A DNA stretch of 8,592 bases from Candidatus Acidiferrum typicum (GTDB lineage: Bacteria > Acidobacteriota > Terriglobia > Acidiferrales > UBA7541). Every line of letters starts with the position of its first letter. Position 1 is the first letter of the stretch. Shown here piece by piece: positions 7,094 to 8,592 of this stretch. The position numbers were made by a program, and so were the translations under genes. The stretch spans positions 1 through 8,592 of the forward strand of contig DLMH01000082.1 of the NCBI GenBank assembly GCA_002478115.1, read 5' to 3'. A model generated the notes under the pieces. It was given only the letters and a program-made list of their open reading frames with translations, was not told where the DNA came from and made no database searches.

Positions 7094-7245
7094 ATGAACC
7101 CTCAAATCCAAAGTCGAAGCCTTCAGCCATCATTTGGCAAATTGATGCAGAATGGGAAAGGCACGCCACGTCCCGGCAATTACTCCATCCGGCTCACATC
7201 AAAACTCTCCGCGGCCTGCCATCAGAATCGCTGCAACGTCTGCTC
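7094..7245 (+). repeat. First copy of a ~150-bp direct repeat (second at 8441-8592)
   Basis: The first 150 bases of the two small Cys/His-rich genes align without gaps, with 24 differences (about 84% identity). Eleven codons differ silently and nine change the residue. The similarity begins at the start codons and follows codon structure, so this is an old gene duplication rather than a transposon repeat. Confidence 0.9.
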
Positions 7246-7291
7246 CAGCTTGAATTGTCAGCACGAGTGTCATAACAGGCAAATCCGATGA
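7094..7291 (+). CDS. Cys/His-rich small basic protein, copy 1
   Basis: 65 residues from the ATG at 7094, one base after the preceding stop; a longer frame opens at 7079 inside the previous gene. The N-terminal half is basic with a conserved core (QPSFGKL, NGKG-PRPG-YSIRL). The C-terminal third is a cysteine cluster, C42-x4-C47-x2-C50-x4-C55-x3-C59, with H43, H57 and H60 interspersed, as in a small zinc-binding knuckle. There is no signal peptide or membrane helix. A diverged second copy at the right edge differs mostly at silent positions, so the protein is under selection. I know of no named family. The TGA overlaps the ATG of the LuxR-like gene (ATGA), implying translational coupling. Possible roles are a metal-dependent regulator, a nucleic-acid-binding protein, or a ligand of the membrane protein; none is demonstrated. 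Confidence 0.8.
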   Translation: MNPQIQSRSLQPSFGKLMQNGKGTPRPGNYSIRLTSKLSAACHQNRCNVCSSLNCQHECHNRQIR

Positions 7292-7845
7292 ATGAATCCA
7301 ACTGGCGAACCATGAGCGACGGTCAAAGCTCCAAAGGCAGCCTTGCCGCTCTGGGAGCCTGTCTCTTGGTTTTGCCTTGGATCCTGATGGGTGCTCTCGG
7401 TATCTGGGGTTTCTATCTTTATCTCTTGCTTGGGTTCGCCTTCACGGTCATCATGGTCTGCTTGAATTACCGAGAACTACGAGGCCGACCGCAGCACTCC
7501 GCAGCATGGCATTCCGCATGTGGGCTGAGCGCGCAGGAGTTAGAAATTGTCTCCGCGGCAACGGCCAAGCACGCGAATGAAGAGACCGCAGAGGAGAGTT
7601 TTAGATTGACCGCAGAGGAGAGTTTTAGATTGACCTATCGAGAGCTCGAAATTGTAGGCGCCATTGTGGCGGGATACTCAGATAAGGAGATTGCGCGGTA
7701 TTTCAAAATCGGGGAACAAACGGTAAAGCATTGTGTGAACGGTATTTTCAGAAAGCTGCGCGTTTCTACTCGGCTGGATTTAGCGCTTTTTGCCGTGAAG
7801 CATTCACTTCCTTTGCGAAAGGGTTCAGTCGCTGCACGCATTTAA
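7288..7845 (+). CDS. Membrane-anchored LuxR-type transcription regulator
   Basis: 185 residues. Two closely spaced membrane helices (about 19-38 and 41-59) precede a complete LuxR/GerE helix-turn-helix at about 115-171 (LTYRELEIVGAIVAGYSDKEIARYFKI, then GEQTVKHCVNGIFRKL as the recognition region). Both termini are therefore probably cytoplasmic, and there is no receiver or autoinducer-binding domain. Between membrane and HTH, residues 80-107 (LSAQELEIV...ANEETAEESFRL) resemble the first two helices of the same domain, so a half-domain precedes the full one. An eight-residue unit, TAEESFRL, is repeated at the junction. The ATG overlaps the preceding stop (ATGA); a second Met at residue 9 is the alternative start. 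It probably regulates this operon, perhaps in response to the membrane proteins. Confidence 0.88.
   Translation: MNESNWRTMSDGQSSKGSLAALGACLLVLPWILMGALGIWGFYLYLLLGFAFTVIMVCLNYRELRGRPQHSAAWHSACGLSAQELEIVSAATAKHANEETAEESFRLTAEESFRLTYRELEIVGAIVAGYSDKEIARYFKIGEQTVKHCVNGIFRKLRVSTRLDLALFAVKHSLPLRKGSVAARI
7584..7635 (+). repeat. Tandem 24-bp duplication inside the LuxR-like gene
   Basis: Two identical 24-base units (7584-7607 and 7608-7631) are followed by the first four bases (GACC) of a third. The duplication is in frame and adds eight residues. Perfect identity implies recent slippage or active polymorphism. Confidence 0.95.
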
Positions 7846-7858
7846 GGGAGCCAATGGC

Positions 7859-8221
7859 ATGTACAGCTACCTAGTAGGACGCGTGCTCTACAACGGCGTG
7901 GTGGCGTATCTTTTGTTTTTCATGTTTAGTGATCGCGCTGCCCGTATTGCTATATCGATCATGCTGGCAGGGAGTGCCGGTAACCTGTTCGTTATGGCCG
8001 CGAATGGTGGAAGAATGCCATTGCGGGGGAACTTCAAGCCCGACGATACTCACTGCGCCGTCTGTCCTGATACGAAATTTCAGTATCTTTGCGATAGACA
8101 TCGAATCCGACTACGCCGATGGGCCGCGACTATAAGTATCGGAGATATTTTCATCTATGGGGGTAAGCTGCTCTTTTTCGCGAGAATTCTGACGCTTGTG
8201 ACGGGCGGGATTACGCGGTGA
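7859..8221 (+). CDS. DUF5317-like membrane protein, copy 2
   Basis: 120 residues from the ATG at 7859, with AAGGGAG (7844-7850) eight bases upstream and overlapping the previous stop. Hydrophobic segments lie at about 9-24, 30-48 and 92-113. The signature loop has ANGGRMPLRGNF (48-59), CPDTKFQYLCDRHR (69-82) and SIGD (93-96), a better match to DUF5317 than copy 1. The loop also gains C66 and C69 (CAVCP), absent from copy 1. The C-terminus (ARILTLVTGGITR) contains a peptide and 14-base DNA motif repeated at the end of the next gene, suggesting that the original stop was displaced by an insertion. Its stop overlaps the GTG of that gene. Function unknown. Confidence 0.82.
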   Translation: MYSYLVGRVLYNGVVAYLLFFMFSDRAARIAISIMLAGSAGNLFVMAANGGRMPLRGNFKPDDTHCAVCPDTKFQYLCDRHRIRLRRWAATISIGDIFIYGGKLLFFARILTLVTGGITR

Positions 8222-8429
8222 CCGAAGGAAGATTAAACCCCAAACAGTGCTCACTCTGCGGTGCAGGTGGGCGGATACCGATGTACAGTACAGCCCTGGC
8301 TTCGATTTGCCTAAGCTGCGTCTCCGAATTTTCACGGCGCTATATGGCGTCGATTAAAGATAGGCGAGCCCTAGAACAGGCACGCGTGCTGGGTTATCCA
8401 CCGTCACGATGGGCTAGAATTCTGACGCT
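8183..8429 (+). repeat. 14-bp direct repeats flanking the zinc-finger gene
   Basis: AGAATTCTGACGCT occurs at 8183-8196 and 8416-8429, in the same codon phase, and encodes (A)RILTL at the end of two otherwise unrelated proteins. Removing 8183-8415 would end DUF5317 copy 2 at RILTL-stop, seven bases before the next small gene, nearly the same layout as the first module. Confidence 0.7.
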
Positions 8430-8433
8430 GTGA
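8218..8433 (+). CDS. Small protein with a ClpX-like C4 zinc finger
   Basis: 71 residues starting at a GTG that overlaps the previous stop (GTGA), so translation is probably coupled. Residues 11-34 form C11-x2-C14-G-x15-C31-x2-C34 (CSLCG...ICLSCV), followed by a helix SEFSRRY. This closely resembles the N-terminal zinc-binding domain of ClpX, which dimerises and recruits substrates or adaptors (family spacing is about two residues longer). No AAA+ domain follows, so it is a stand-alone finger with a basic, helical tail (DRRALEQARVLGY). It could be an adaptor for ClpXP, a protein-interaction module, or a regulator; the sequence does not decide. Direct repeats on both sides suggest it was inserted into an older gene pair. 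Confidence 0.7.
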   Translation: MTEGRLNPKQCSLCGAGGRIPMYSTALASICLSCVSEFSRRYMASIKDRRALEQARVLGYPPSRWARILTL

Positions 8434-8440
8434 AATCGAC

Positions 8441-8592
8441 ATGATTCCTCTAATCCAAAGTCGAGGCCTTCAGCCATCGTTTGGAAAATTGACGCGGAAT
8501 GGAAAAGGCAGTCCGCGACCAGGAAAGTACTCCATCCGTCTAATGTCAAAACTCTCTGCGGTTTGCCATCAGAACCGCTGCAACGTCTGCTC
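8441..8592 (+). CDS. Cys/His-rich small basic protein, copy 2 (cut by window edge)
   Basis: ATG at 8441, seven bases after the preceding stop; 50 complete codons are visible. It matches copy 1 at 41 of 50 positions, including QPSFGKL, NGKG, PRPG, YSIRL, SKLSA and the cluster CHQNRCNVC. The remaining cysteines lie beyond the edge. Eleven of the 20 differing codons are silent, which supports purifying selection on the protein. By analogy with copy 1, the gene should run about 45 bases further and then overlap or abut another LuxR-type gene. Confidence 0.8.
   Translation, partial: MIPLIQSRGLQPSFGKLTRNGKGSPRPGKYSIRLMSKLSAVCHQNRCNVC

Noticed and set aside
7094..8592. CRISPR array or transposon repeat to explain the repeated ~150 bp
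   Set aside because: Only two copies, diverged at codon third positions and coding for a protein; there are no regular spacers or terminal inverted repeats.

Overview
The window looks like a chromosomal accessory segment from an acidobacterium (class Terriglobia or a relative). The main reasons are the large membrane-anchored Ser/Thr kinase with TolB-like and TPR regions, an architecture abundant in that phylum, moderate GC content, and a zinc-ribbon tyrosine integrase like those I associate with these genomes. This assignment is inference; no 16S or other marker gene is present.

Left part (1-2210), mobile-element scar: the last 40 codons of an unrecognised gene are followed by a decayed IS110-type transposase fragment. 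Next is a 45-bp copy of the 3' half of a tRNA-Val(GAC), from anticodon loop to CCA, without its 5' half. The reading frame of a complete reverse-strand tyrosine recombinase runs through this tRNA fragment. This is the signature of an integrative element at a tRNA gene. Because the sequence 5' of the core is not tRNA, the layout resembles a junction between two tandem elements or an unoccupied attP-like arrangement rather than a simple left end. A small ORF sits directly upstream of the integrase and probably couples to it.

Middle (2250-6340), cargo or flanking genes: a 94-aa hypothetical protein, a 222-aa protein with the paired GxxH motifs of the TraB/GumN/TIKI fold, about 440 bp of hairpin-rich non-coding DNA, and an 831-aa PknB-type kinase. 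The kinase promoter sits so close to its GTG codon that the mRNA is probably leaderless or nearly so.

Right part (6640-8592), the most interesting region: a tightly packed rightward operon built from a repeated module. It starts with a DUF5317-like membrane protein, then a 65-aa Cys/His-rich basic protein, then a LuxR-type regulator with two membrane segments. A second DUF5317-like protein follows, then a ClpX-like zinc-finger protein and a second copy of the Cys/His-rich protein cut by the window edge. Most junctions overlap or are separated by only a few bases. The two small proteins share 41 of 50 residues and carry many silent codon differences, so they are real, selected genes that are easy to miss in annotation. 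The arrangement suggests a membrane-associated sensing or signalling unit with its own regulator. That function is inference. A second LuxR gene is predicted just beyond the right edge.
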